60,000 bases of DNA, taken from Lineus longissimus. Taxonomy: Eukaryota; Nemertea; Pilidiophora; Heteronemertea; Lineidae. Below the pieces are notes generated by a model, which made no database searches, was not told the DNA's origin, and saw nothing but the letters and a program-made list of their open reading frames with translations. The position numbers and the translations under genes were made by a program. The DNA is taken from the NCBI RefSeq assembly GCF_910592395.1, contig NC_088323.1, forward strand, positions 808,001 to 868,000, written 5' to 3'. Positions 26,168 to 35,418 of this stretch are shown here, one piece after another (positions within the stretch are counted from its first letter, which is position 1; every line of letters begins with the position of its first letter).

Positions 26168-29100
26168 GTAGGCATATCCTTCTTCTCGTATCCGTGAAGG
26201 GTTGGGGCTATTCTGAAAAAACATTTTAACAAAATTAAACAGTGTGAAATGACACCAAATGGTTCCACTGTGGAAGAGCTTGAGAAGAACTTTCTAACGG
26301 ATGGTCATGTCTATAGGCTTTGATGATTTCCACTAACGATTTGAGTTATGTTTGGAAAAATAAATTGAATTATCCAGAAATCGAATCAATCTAGTTACAA
26401 ATAGCACCGTCAAGTTAGAGAAATTAACCTTTAGTTAGTTTAGTTTGTGTGTCTGTATCTGTTCTATGTCCTCTCATGCACACACGGGTCACATTCAGCA
26501 CTCGATCTCTTTGTTTACAGTCTTTCTGCGTATTCCAGCCTTCTTGACTCTAACTGGAGGAGAATGTCCCACGGATTACGTCGTGCATGAGTGTCTAGCT
26601 CACGTCAACATGGGAGCACACGACTTGGAAGATCTCAGGTAAAGCATTCCCAAAGGTGTGACATACCAATGCAAGAAGGCCTGGGCTTCAGCACCACTTT
26701 GGTCGTTCAGTCTGTTGTAACTCCCGGCCCTCTTTGCTGCCCTCACGCAAACCCTTGCCCACGTAGATGTCGTGCACGAGTGTCTTGCCTACGTAAACGT
26801 CAACATTATTTGGAAGGTCTCAAGTACAGATTTGGTCGGATGCAGCATGTTATCTCATATCATGAGAAGACCATTGGCGAAAGAGTTGATATTCTTGAGA
26901 AGAATGGCTCGTTCTCGAATGTATGGATGTTGTTTCTTCTTCAGATACTTTGGGTTAGGCGACATCACCAAGCTGGAGGGGAGGGTCATCAAGGATCAGA
27001 TACGGGCCGTCAAGAAGCAATGCAGGTATATGGCGTGCGTATTAAGATTAGTATAGGTTTTTTTTATCCATTTCATGTGATAGTAGATTTAACATATTGT
27101 TTTCCGCTTTTCAGCCACATTTGGTAGTGCCCAAATGTTTCTCGGTGACCTCCCAACAGTTTGGGAGGTTTAGTTTGTGGTGTTCTTCCCAAAGCATCAG
27201 GTCTACGATGTGCCGGAATCTTGAGACTTTCCGAGAGAACTACGGACACCAATGTTGGAGAACAGATAGTGTTTCCATATGCTGGTGAAGTCAGGATCTT
27301 TAAGGCAGTGACTACATCTGATGGCGAAGTTGTATTCTACCGCGTATATGTGTATTCATTCTTGTCGAATAATACTTTTACCCTACTTGAGCACGAAACG
27401 ATTATCAGTATCCTGTTCATGAGTCGCCAATCTTTGTCATTCTAGACACATAGACCACGCTTTCGAATGCCTTGTCCGGGAAATACGACTTTGTCGGGGT
27501 GTGGATGAGGCACATTGGGTCCACGAGGTAAACCTTGATGGTATGAAAAGAGCCATGAAGTTTATTTGCCAAAATTATGAAGGTAATGCTAACATTGTAA
27601 AAAATTATGAAGGTAAAGCATTAAATTATGACGGTGATCCATTATATTCTGAAGGTGATCCATTAAATTATAAAGGTAACACAATACATTTTGAAGGTAA
27701 TCCATAAAATTATAAAGGTAATGCGAAAAATATGAAAATAATGCACAACTTTGAAGGAGATGAACTAACGGATTCCAAAATGGCAAATATAAGAGAGCAT
27801 AAGATGCACAACCGTATTTTGATAATACCAAAGGTCAAGTTTTAAAGCTTAGGTATGTAATGTAATGAAGCCACAATTTTTGGTGTAATGTTCGAGTACA
27901 CATGGCTGATACTTTGCAGAAAAGCTTTATTGCTGCCTGACAATGGGTGTCTTTAGATAGATAAAAAATATTCCAAGAGGGCCCTTGTACTTTAATTACA
28001 TCAGCGAGAGCAGCCCCCCAGGACCATTTATTCATTAAAACACAGTCATGCACTTAACAATAATAGTTAGCGAGTCCTGCAAGTTTGTAGCAGAGTCACG
28101 TATTTGGTTGTTAAGAGTGAGTCCCTGTACTTCACCAATGCCGCAGGGAGAATCTAGGAGTGCAATGAAAATTAGAAAATGTCTTATTATTAGAGCGAAA
28201 TCGACAAACTGTGAACACTTTGAGTTTACTCGAAGGATGGCCTAAGTTCTTATTTCTTGCCCCAAGGGTGCGCCACTTGTGAAGTCATCAATTCCGAAGG
28301 GGTCCAGTGTGACTTTGTTAATCAGTAGATTTTCCCTCTCGTTGAGAGAAGAAACCTAGGGGGAGTACGCTGGCTTGTTCTAATTAATTTCGTCAGATTT
28401 CACGCTGAATTGAAGTAGATTCTGGTGAAGCTCGGTCATAATAGTCAGATATGAACTTAATCATTGTTTGCGAAGGTATCTGTCAGGATTGCAGTAGGAT
28501 AATGAGCTATTTCTAGATAAGGTCCTCCTTGTTAAAAATACCAACTCCAACCAAGAAAGCTAATTGCCGGTAACATATAATTGCGAATTACTTTTTGCAA
28601 ATCTTAGAATCTTGAAATCTTGAAATCGTAGAATCGTTTTTCTGTAAGCGTTAGTATATGATCTACTTAAGACCATCTCACAAGAGTTTAACAAAGATTT
28701 GTGAGATCACTAATCAGGCGAAATCCTGTGAGATCATGCTGGAAACATTTGCCTGCTGCTATATTGCACTGGTTTCCTCTTTCTTCTCAACAGCTTGGGC
28801 ACGGTCCATGAAATATTGCACTCCTCACACACCCACGATCGGCTACCCACAACTCCTAACAGTGTGTGAGGAGGATGAACGACAAAAAGCGGTCTTGTAT
28901 CTGTCGCGGAATTTACGTCTCAGGGATGAGTTGGCTCGGCGATGCAGGTACGTACGTCATTCGCTTTCTATCCTTCAACATGTCCAAAGCCAATGGTTGA
29001 GGCCAGAGGTACTCTTTTCATGAAGTACGATTTACTGGAAATCGTACTGAGTACCACCTTTTGGTTTGTTGGTATGTGAAGACTCACGGTGAAGCAGAAT

Positions 29101-29622
29101 TGAAGACGATTGATTGGCAAAGGCGACAGGTTTTTCGATTGGTTAAATTGGTGAGGCAGAGTCACCTGTTGGCTACAAATTTGATATGATTGGCAGAAAT
29201 TCAGCACTAGAGCCGTTGAGTGTCATAATCTTAAATACATAAAGAGGTTTTTTCTGATTATATTTTGTTTCAGCAATCAACGCATAGAAGTCTACTGTAA
29301 AACGAAAAGCATGTACAATTCCTGTTGGATGGGGACTCACAACTGTGCAGCACTGGTCCCGGAACGTTTAAAAATGGACTCGCAATGCTGGGAGGATGTG
29401 GGGTACATCCCCCCACGGGACTTCGATCTCGAAGGGCGGTACCACTGTTCGAAGAAAGTGGATTGGACGGGACTTAGTGTAGATGATCAGTCACTTGTAC
29501 ATATAGGTCCATACCAGGTCTCAGATCGACGATCAGGGGCGGGCACAGAGAATAAGTTACATTGTGGTGTGTTCTATTGGACAGTTTTTATATTAACTTT
29601 GTTGATATTGGTGACGTCATAG
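26119..29622 (+). CDS. Secreted cysteine-rich, probably GPI-anchored protein (six exons)
   Basis: Coding exons are 26119-26167, 26539-26638, 26945-27025, 27446-27582, 28794-28947 and 29274-29622. They sum to 870 nt and 289 residues. Junction phases are 1,2,2,1,2 and agree at every join, with donors GTAGGC, GTAAAG, GTATAT, GTAATG and GTACGT. Residues 1-24 form a signal peptide (MKIYDSLVQ, then a hydrophobic core ending LTGG). The mature part has 14 cysteines. A C-x8-C motif occurs at 26/35, 76/85, 173/182 and 182/191, and two of these straddle phase-2 introns, which suggests module duplication. Segments between cysteines look helical and charged. A Ser/Gly-rich stretch near 257-263 is followed by an 18-residue hydrophobic end (GVFYWTVF...LVTS), typical of a GPI signal; a type I membrane anchor with almost no cytoplasmic tail is the alternative. 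An in-frame TAA at 26101 precedes the start. Family not recognised; a helical Cys-rich receptor or coreceptor is possible. Confidence 0.8.
26539..26638 (+). CDS. Exon 2 of the Cys-rich GPI protein
   Basis: Completes the signal peptide (AFLTLTGG) and encodes the first C-x8-C motif (C26, C35). A second in-frame acceptor at 26520 (TTTACAG) would start the exon at 26521 and insert six residues (VFLRIP) into the hydrophobic core. I prefer 26539 because it gives a cleaner signal peptide without an Arg in its core. Donor CTCAG|GTAAAG. A decayed duplicate of this exon lies at 26711-26823. Confidence 0.75.
26711..26823 (+). pseudogene. Decayed duplicate of exon 2 inside intron 2
   Basis: This stretch aligns along its length with 26521-26638, including the acceptor (TTCAG|TCT) and the block GTCGTGCAYGAGTGTCT. 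A one-base deletion next to ACG puts a TAG in the parental frame, a small gap follows, and the donor CTCAG|GTAA has become CTCAAGTA. It is therefore unlikely to be spliced as an alternative exon. Its existence shows that exon duplication has happened in this gene. Confidence 0.7.
26945..27025 (+). CDS. Exon 3 of the Cys-rich GPI protein
   Basis: Encodes a charged, probably helical segment (YFGLGDITKLEGRVIKDQIR) ending at C76. The acceptor is an excellent TTTCTTCTTCAG and the donor TGCAG|GTATAT. The frame agrees with the neighbouring exons on both sides (one-base lead, two-base end). Confidence 0.8.
27446..27582 (+). CDS. Exon 4 of the Cys-rich GPI protein
   Basis: Encodes the second C-x8-C end (C85), C93 and C118. 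The acceptor is CATTCTAG. The donor used in this model is TATGAAG|GTAATG at 27582, the first of seven near-identical GGTRA sites in a 21-bp tandem repeat. An earlier donor, CACGAG|GTAAAC (after 27527), is possible but breaks phase with the next exon. Intron retention would stay open through the repeat to a stop at 27705-27707. Confidence 0.7.
27571..27737 (+). repeat. 21-bp minisatellite made of splice-donor-like units
   Basis: Units of the type AATTATGAAGGTAAAGCATTA repeat with exact 21-base spacing: the GGT cores start at 27612, 27633, 27654, 27675, 27696 and 27717, with one irregular unit at 27582. Five of the seven carry GGTAA and two GGTGA. The array begins at the exon 4 donor and is open in the exon frame as a heptad peptide (NYEGKAL, NYDGDPL and so on) until a stop at 27705. 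Confidence 0.9.
28794..28947 (+). CDS. Exon 5 of the Cys-rich GPI protein
   Basis: Fifty complete codons between a strong CTTCTCAACAG acceptor and a GCAG|GTACGT donor. Contains C131, C147 and C173. The stretch CEEDERQKAVLYLSRNLRLR is strongly helical and charged. Phase 1 on entry, phase 2 on exit. Confidence 0.82.
29274..29622 (+). CDS. Exon 6 of the Cys-rich GPI protein: terminal exon
   Basis: Encodes residues 174-289 with C182, C191, C198, C212 and C232, then a Ser/Gly-rich linker and the hydrophobic C-terminus ending at TAG 29620-29622. The acceptor is TTTTGTTTCAG. C271 lies at the edge of the hydrophobic tail and would be removed with it if a GPI anchor is added. Confidence 0.82.
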
Positions 29623-29801
29623 TGACATCACAGGTGTCGTCTGTGTCAGTGGAAGAGTATTATTTTTCATTCACCACATTGACTGGAAGCTTAGCGTGAA
29701 CACATGAACCCCTGGGTCAGATTACCTCCGACATCCAATCGTAGTCCGATCTTATTGTCAACTTGGCCACCGGGAAGCGTGATCTCGTAGGATTGGTTCC
29801 A

Positions 29802-30704
29802 TCAGAAGACTGCCACGGCAACGGTGTTTTTAAATTCAGAACCGTTGATTGGTCTTTGCACTGAATAGGAGGTCTTGAAATATACTGGTTTCTCAATGAG
29901 AACGTGTTGTACACTACCGTTGTTAAACTGAGTCGAAGAACACCCAAGAAAGTGGCATTGCAACTGATGGCAAGCCGAGCCTAATGGAACTGAAAGGGCC
30001 TCTTAACTCTTGTCAGAATAGAAAACTGCAGAGCAACATATCTCTGTACAAAATTGGCAAAACTCTTCATGTCGGAACACGGACTGCCTTGACATTGGTA
30101 GCTTAAAGTGGGAATAAAGAGAACACCGCACCTGATTGATGATCTCTCTGCAAAGAGGACTTACCTGTGGAGCGGCCTCGTCTCGTCGCCATGGGAAGAG
30201 ACGAATAGAATGATGAAATGGACTGCCCCGGGAGTCCACGTACACTAAATGTAAAGCAAGGTGCAGCGTGAAATGTCGTTCTGTTGCCATTTGGCAGCCA
30301 ACTGCAGAAAGTAACATCGGATGAGACAGTCTCAATGAGCTCTGAAAATGCCATCTGCCCTGACTTTGCAGAAGCATTTTCAATGACACCGGAGACAAGA
30401 AATCCTTGTGTATCCTATTGTAAATGTATTGTAGATACTCTACTTCTAAAAAACACATGTCTTCTTCTTACAGCTAGATCTCACTCGCATTAAGAACGAA
30501 TTCAATATATTTTTATACAAAATGATATCTTATCAGAAAAGGACATTGAATGAAATGTTGTGTAAATGGTGAAAAGGTCAGGAGCCGTCGCAATATCAAA
30601 GATGACATTCTCACTGCCTGATATCATTCCTCTGAGACTACATTGCGAGTGTGGCACAATAGTTGGGTTCCAATTGGGCCTGGCATCCTTGTGACTCTCC
30701 CCAG
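29802..30704 (-). CDS. Candidate 3' part of an unknown minus-strand gene (three exons)
   Basis: Proposed exons, read on the minus strand, are 30704-30615, 30301-30165 and 29963-29802 (TGA). Splice sites are CTTCCCAG| acceptor, GGCA|GTGAGA donor, TTTCTGCAG| acceptor, CCACAG|GTAAGT donor and GCCATCAG| acceptor. Phases agree (1, then 0) and no stop interrupts. The partial protein has about 128 residues, with cysteines near QCSLRG, IGCQM, LQCHF and LGCSS and alternating hydrophobic strands such as HFTLHLALHLVYVD, as in an extracellular beta-rich domain. No family is recognised, no start or upstream exon is seen before the GPCR 3' end, and no canonical poly(A) signal follows. Another frame of the 30414-30165 segment is also open. 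It may be a decayed or chance structure. Confidence 0.35.
30113..30118 (+). promoter_or_regulatory. Candidate poly(A) signal AATAAA downstream of the GPI gene
   Basis: This is the first canonical AATAAA on the plus strand that I see after the stop at 29622, about 490 bases on. If used, the 3' UTR would run antisense through the minus-strand candidate gene. Confidence 0.3.
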
Positions 30705-30820
30705 CTGGGAAGAGTTCATCAGAACGTACCGTTGACTAGGATGGTCTTTCCTTCTATGTTTCATACAATTGCCCAATATCGTTAAGACAGCTATGGCCTA
30801 GTTGATACTCACGAAGTAAT

Positions 30821-30966
30821 ATGGACAACGTGATGCACTGGACTGGAAGAAAGACCAGTGACCTGATCCGCCTCGCCGAGGACAGAACCGTACGGTGTCG
30901 CATTGTTAATAACTTAGGGTTGCCCCAAATGGCTACGGGACATGACGATGATGATGATGATGTTGA
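30821..30966 (+). mobile_element. LINE (non-LTR retrotransposon) ORF2 C-terminal relic
   Basis: The frame reads DNVMHWTGRKTSDLIRLAED, then R, a degenerate W-R position, and VNNLGLPQMATGHDD. The W-T-G ... IRLAEDR ... IVN pattern is the usual C-terminus of ORF2 in many animal LINEs, and it runs into a GAT microsatellite like the tail of such elements. The upstream part is missing or unrecognisable, as expected from 5' truncation. Confidence 0.6.
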
Positions 30967-30976
30967 TGATGATACT
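30945..30976 (+). repeat. GAT trinucleotide microsatellite
   Basis: An imperfect GAT/GTT run directly follows the LINE ORF2 relic and probably represents its 3' tail. Confidence 0.8.
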
Positions 30977-33522
30977 CAACTCTCAACTCGGTGTTTATTA
31001 GAATTTGCTTTGTTGGCAGAAGTAGATGGTACAATGAATCTCAGCAACACATCTCATTCAAAGGACGAAGTACCGAAGACACCAAGGACACATGCAATGT
31101 GATTAACTGCGATGGCTCCTGACCGAGTTTAAAGTATATAGTTTGCTACTCTTTGATTCTGGTTGTGCGTATTGTAATATAAAGTTGATTAGTGATTGGC
31201 AGTGTTGTGGAGAAGTTGCTACAGTGTAAGCAAACTATTAGCAAGTATAGATTGTTGATGATGGTATAGATTTTGTTTTATAAACTTCTGAATGAAATCG
31301 TCTACGAGCTCAGTTGTGTTCGATCACATTGGTCTCTAATTGAGCCCAGGCAGCAAGAAAGACAGTGTAAACGTCTTCAACTAGAAAGCGAACATCAACT
31401 TCAACTAGAAGTGTACATCATCCTCAAGAAGACAGTTTACATCATCTTGACATCATCCGACTTTGAAGATTACAACCGAAATGGAGCAGAGTTACAATGT
31501 AGTGGATATTGCGTGGTTGTCAAACTCATCTAAATAATTCGAAAACATAAAATCGTGTAATGAAGAAATTATGTAACTATTATGTATATATTAGGACAGA
31601 ATTGTATAACAAGATCTTCATCAAGACGCCGTATTTCCCTGATTTGTCATAGATCTTCTATTCTGAAGAGAAGGAGTAATATATCACCAAGAAGACTTTG
31701 ATCTATGCTTGCTATCATATATAATTTTATGCTACATATTGTTTTTAGTGTATTAGGTTTATAATAGAATATCGCATTGTTTTAATAGTTAAGTGATAAT
31801 TTCAGTTGTTCAGAGATTTTTATTGAATTATTGTGTGGTTATTTCTATTGTATTTCTATTATTTGAAATTAAGATTAGTATTACGTATTTGTGATTGTGG
31901 TTAAGTAGAATTAAAGTTTATTTATGATTATTGCAATATGAATACAAAATAAATTCAGTTACATTAAGTGGTACAGTGTTGAGCTTGCAGGTTACCTCGA
32001 CAGGTAAATAATTTCTCAATGCATGACTTTTCGAGATCATGAAGGACAGACTGCAGAAATAAATATTTGCGACTTTAAATGGCTTTTTCGTTCGTGAATA
32101 TGATATTTCTCCCAAGCAAAAAGAGTTGATGAAATATGTCCTTCGTGGAAGATACGACCACCCCGGTAACGCGACTGCTAAAAATGAAACATCATAAGTC
32201 CCAAAGCTATTTTCGTCATCGGTCCCTTGAGCCGCGATCGTTTGCAGTCGAAGTTGTATAGTGCTAGTAAAAAAGCCTGATAGTCAGCTCCGACTATGCT
32301 GCGATTACGGACGTTGAGCTGAATACGACAGACGCTTTCGTCTGACAGCAGGCTGTACTCTGAAGGACGAAAAATATTTCTAAGTCCAAATTTTTTTTTT
32401 ACTGTTTTTTTCTGCTCAAAATGAAGAAACACCATCAGCCCCCCAAAAATTTTTGCTTTGAATATTTTAGAATTTTGAACTTTTTTCTCAACTCTGAATG
32501 ATAAAAAAAGTCCAGATCGTAAAATTAATGTTATTACTCAGGTAACCCTTTGCAAGAATTGACTACCGGTACGTGTAAAAGAAACCATTCTGAACGTCTA
32601 GAGGTATCTCTCGTCAGCCTCCGAATATACTGAAGTCCAAGGTGACGGCGCAGTGGAGTAAAAACCTCAAGTTTTGAAGAAACACAGTAGTTAATGATAA
32701 TTCGTTTTTAATTTTCAATATTCGTACAACATGTTATAATCTGAGTATTTCTATGAAACAACATACACCCAACTGTATAACTCTACATGCAGAATGTCCC
32801 AACATAGTGTCTGTTTTATATCCAAAAACTTTAAAGGAAATTATTCCAAGACTATAGTTCAAATGGCTAGACTGTAGCTCCAATGACTGGACTGTGGTTT
32901 TAATGACAGGACTAATGACAAGGCTAGATGGATTGATTCTGTCAAATTTCCTTAACAAAAGTTATTAGTATAAAATTATGATGATACAACAATCACATAG
33001 ACTCTCTCATAAAACTACACAAAGGACAATATCTAGAAATGTGCCTCCCTTGAAATACCAGTGGAACCACCTACTAAGAAGAAGAGGAACTATCGCGTAC
33101 CGGCAAAGTTGATAGTTCATCTTCTCTCTTGTGAGGAGACCACATTTTCTGATATACATGTATCTAATTGTCCTATAACCCTCAGAAATACCAAGACTGA
33201 CATAGTTATTTTGTACAGCCTGTAATTATAACAGTTACAACACATTCTACATGTATCATGTTTCCCTGTCAATATTGGATACTAGCTCAACACTTCTATT
33301 TGATGCCGCTAGGGCATTTTTAAACCACAGTAATAGCATATACTAATCTTTACAGAAAGGCTTCCCTTTTGAATAAAATACTTGCTACATGCACTTCCAG
33401 TACGGTCATTGATGAAAACAAATGATTTCTTCTTTATATGCAACCAATGTTGTCCATAAAGAAAAGACTGTCAACATAGCGTTGTCATGGCTATAAATGA
33501 ACTGACTATATCAGTATTGTCT
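30977..33522. other. Non-coding, AT-rich spacer
   Basis: Lies between the LINE tail and the GPCR 3' end. Contains the pogo-like repeat fragment at 32.15 kb and an unrecognised 85-codon minus frame at 32435-32178. Confidence 0.55.
32154..32173 (+). repeat. Second fragment of the pogo-like terminal repeat
   Basis: CGACCACCCCGGTAACGCGA matches the inner part of the repeat at 10.3 kb in opposite orientation. The flanks (32.18-32.45 kb) hold an unexplained minus-strand open frame but no recognisable transposase. Confidence 0.4.
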
Positions 33523-33716
33523 GTTACCATGGTAACAAATACTGGTGATTTTGTTACCATGGCCATGGGTTTGTTCCCATAATCAGGAATCATAACAACA
33601 AAGTAACAACTATGGTTACCAAAGTTACAAAACATAAATATTGTTTTTAATTAAAACGATGGCAGAAACACTTTATTTCACAATTTCATAAAAACAAAGT
33701 CTGTTACCATGGTAAC
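33523..33716. promoter_or_regulatory. X-box-like palindrome cluster at the GPCR 3' end
   Basis: Two perfect 14-bp palindromes GTTACCATGGTAAC occur at 33523-33536 and 33703-33716. A related GTTACCATGG lies at 33553-33562 and a weaker GTTACCAAAGTTAC at 33615-33628. They match the known RFX-factor X-box form, GTNRCC plus spacer plus RGYAAC. Binding is inferred only. A local repeat family is the alternative. Confidence 0.5.
33672..33677 (-). promoter_or_regulatory. Candidate poly(A) signal AATAAA of the GPCR gene
   Basis: A canonical AATAAA on the minus strand lies 66 bases past the receptor stop codon. It is the nearest canonical signal and would give a short 3' UTR containing one perfect GTTACCATGGTAAC palindrome (33703-33716). 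Confidence 0.5.
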
Positions 33717-33742
33717 ATGAGATTCTCGTAGCCAATGAAGCA

Positions 33743-34195
33743 TCAGCAAGCAGTGTCACTGCGACAGCAACTACTGCCAAGGCCATCAGAATGTTGACAG
33801 TTACCTCCATTGCCTGTTTTATTTAGGTCAACAATCAGTGGGGATTTCTGCTCTTTCTTTGGCTGATATTTTTTCAAAATGTCCTCGGCCTTTGCTTGAG
33901 ATATGTTTCCCTTCTTCCCATAGCTCGATATTGATGTCGTCATCAGCGGTTTCGTCACGCTGGATGATGATATCCGTCGATGGCGCGAACTGTCTGAATC
34001 ATGGTCGTCTTCGTAGTTACACTGCCTGCAAGCGAAAACCAGGCACAGTAATCGACGTATGTCATCGCGGTATGGCTTCATCATGGCGGCGAAAACAATC
34101 GGGTTGAACACAGAGACAAAGAAAGTAAGATAGCCTGCGACCATGGCGGCGATTGGGTTGATTATGCCCGTCGAGCGCGAGATACTTTGCCAAAC
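33743..34195 (-). CDS. Class A GPCR, terminal coding exon (TM7 and C-tail)
   Basis: This exon encodes residues 289-438 of the receptor begun at 59353. The acceptor TTTCAG|GTTTGG keeps phase 0, so TM6 CWGPFV continues directly into ECL3. TM7 carries NPIVF (N319-F323, the NPxxY/F motif), followed by a helix-8 segment (KPYRDDIRRLL). Cysteines C339, C344 and C347 are plausible palmitoylation sites. The tail has an acidic DDHDSDSS stretch, an RRIS site at 361-364 of the PKA type, and a Lys-rich part. The residue six before the NPxxF Asn, which is the retinal Lys in opsins, is Phe here, so it is not a light-sensing opsin of standard chemistry. Total length of 438 residues is normal for class A. The stop codon is at 33745-33743. 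Confidence 0.93.
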   Translation of the reverse strand, partial: VWQSISRSTGIINPIAAMVAGYLTFFVSVFNPIVFAAMMKPYRDDIRRLLCLVFACRQCNYEDDHDSDSSRHRRISSSSVTKPLMTTSISSYGKKGNISQAKAEDILKKYQPKKEQKSPLIVDLNKTGNGGNCQHSDGLGSSCCRSDTAC

Positions 34196-35221
34196 CTGAA
34201 ACGAGAGGAAATGGAATATGAAATATAGATGGCGCTGGTGTACTTGGCAATGCATCAGCATTGAAAACAATTGAACACCAGTGATAACTGCAAGAAGCCT
34301 GAACGAGAAAAAAGTTGATTAGTTGTAGACATCGATGAAACTGAACTCTTGATTAATCCGCGTATTGACAAAAATATCTGAAAGAGAAATAACCAAGACA
34401 ATGACAGGATTAATGTCAAAAGGTCAAGGACAAAAGTCGTATCACAAGATCAAGGTGGGTTTAAATAAACAAATGCAAAGATTCCAGTCCATTCATACGT
34501 TTCGTATAATTGGTACTTTTTCAATGAATGACTTTACAAATTTGGTCAACCAGGTTAAATCACAAGATCAAGGTCATTCAGTAACATAAGGTCATGCCAC
34601 CACTGAGGATGTGGTTACACACCAGACAGGTCACGTGTACTGTATTGGCTTGAGACCAGAAAGACTATGTTGAAAACGCCAGCTGGTGGAGCTGATACAG
34701 GGAAGGGTTCGGAGATGGTGATTACAATCCGATCATTCGGCTTAATGTGTCGGGTTTCCATGCCATCAACAGCCACATCACTGCATTACGGCGGACCTGA
34801 CGCCTCGATGAGCTAACTCACTAAGCAGGCCATGTTGGCCCGAAATCAATTGGTTGCTTAGAATCGTGCTGATGTGGTGTCGGCAGATGGTTACGCTGGA
34901 ATTCCGCCTCCAACTGGTTCACTCATATTCTAGTAGACGGAGAAGCATGTTGTGCACCGGCTGCAACGGTGTCAATGATTTAACCATTACTTGTCGATAC
35001 AACATCCACTGGGCTGATGCTAGGATGTTTGACGGCTTTTGAGTTTTGATATGTTCTTATGCTTGGTCTGGGCTATTCAGAAACAGGAAGTAAAACAGGC
35101 CATCACCACACAGAGTTTGGGTAAACTGAGTCTAAATGAGAAAACCCGCGGAGATCACATACTTTCCATTGAGTCCTCCTGTTCACCCATCACGGGGCTG
35201 ATATCAGTTTTTTTATATCAG

Positions 35222-35418
35222 TCTTGCCGGAGAGTTTTGCACTTGCATCCATTGGTGCTCTGGCATCATCTCGGAACCCATACAGCAGCCCACTGTTTAT
35301 GTCGAGTTTGGATGAGACAAAGGCGGAGACTTTTGAGGTCCCTGATCCGACCGATCTTGTGCAAGCACAATCACAGTCGCACAGCACGACGGAAAAAAAT
35401 ATCATTCACAATTCTTAG
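35222..35418 (+). CDS. Possible terminal exon of an unknown gene, antisense in GPCR intron
   Basis: This is a 65-codon frame starting right after a TTTTTATATCAG acceptor-like site (two-base lead, phase 1) and ending in TAG. The peptide begins LPESFALASIG, is acidic and Ser/Thr/Gln-rich after residue 30, and has balanced codon use. A small open segment at about 35,092-35,131 would join in phase 1, but the intron would be only about 90 bp. No domain is recognised, there is no AATAAA soon downstream, and no convincing upstream exons were found. It may be chance. Confidence 0.22.

Noticed and set aside
26591-27127. 178-codon plus-strand frame
   Set aside because: It runs across exons 2 and 3 of the GPI-protein gene in the wrong frame and through their introns. 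The spliced model has much better support.
33743-34195. Reading the GPCR as a photosensitive opsin
   Set aside because: The TM7 lysine that binds retinal is replaced by Phe.
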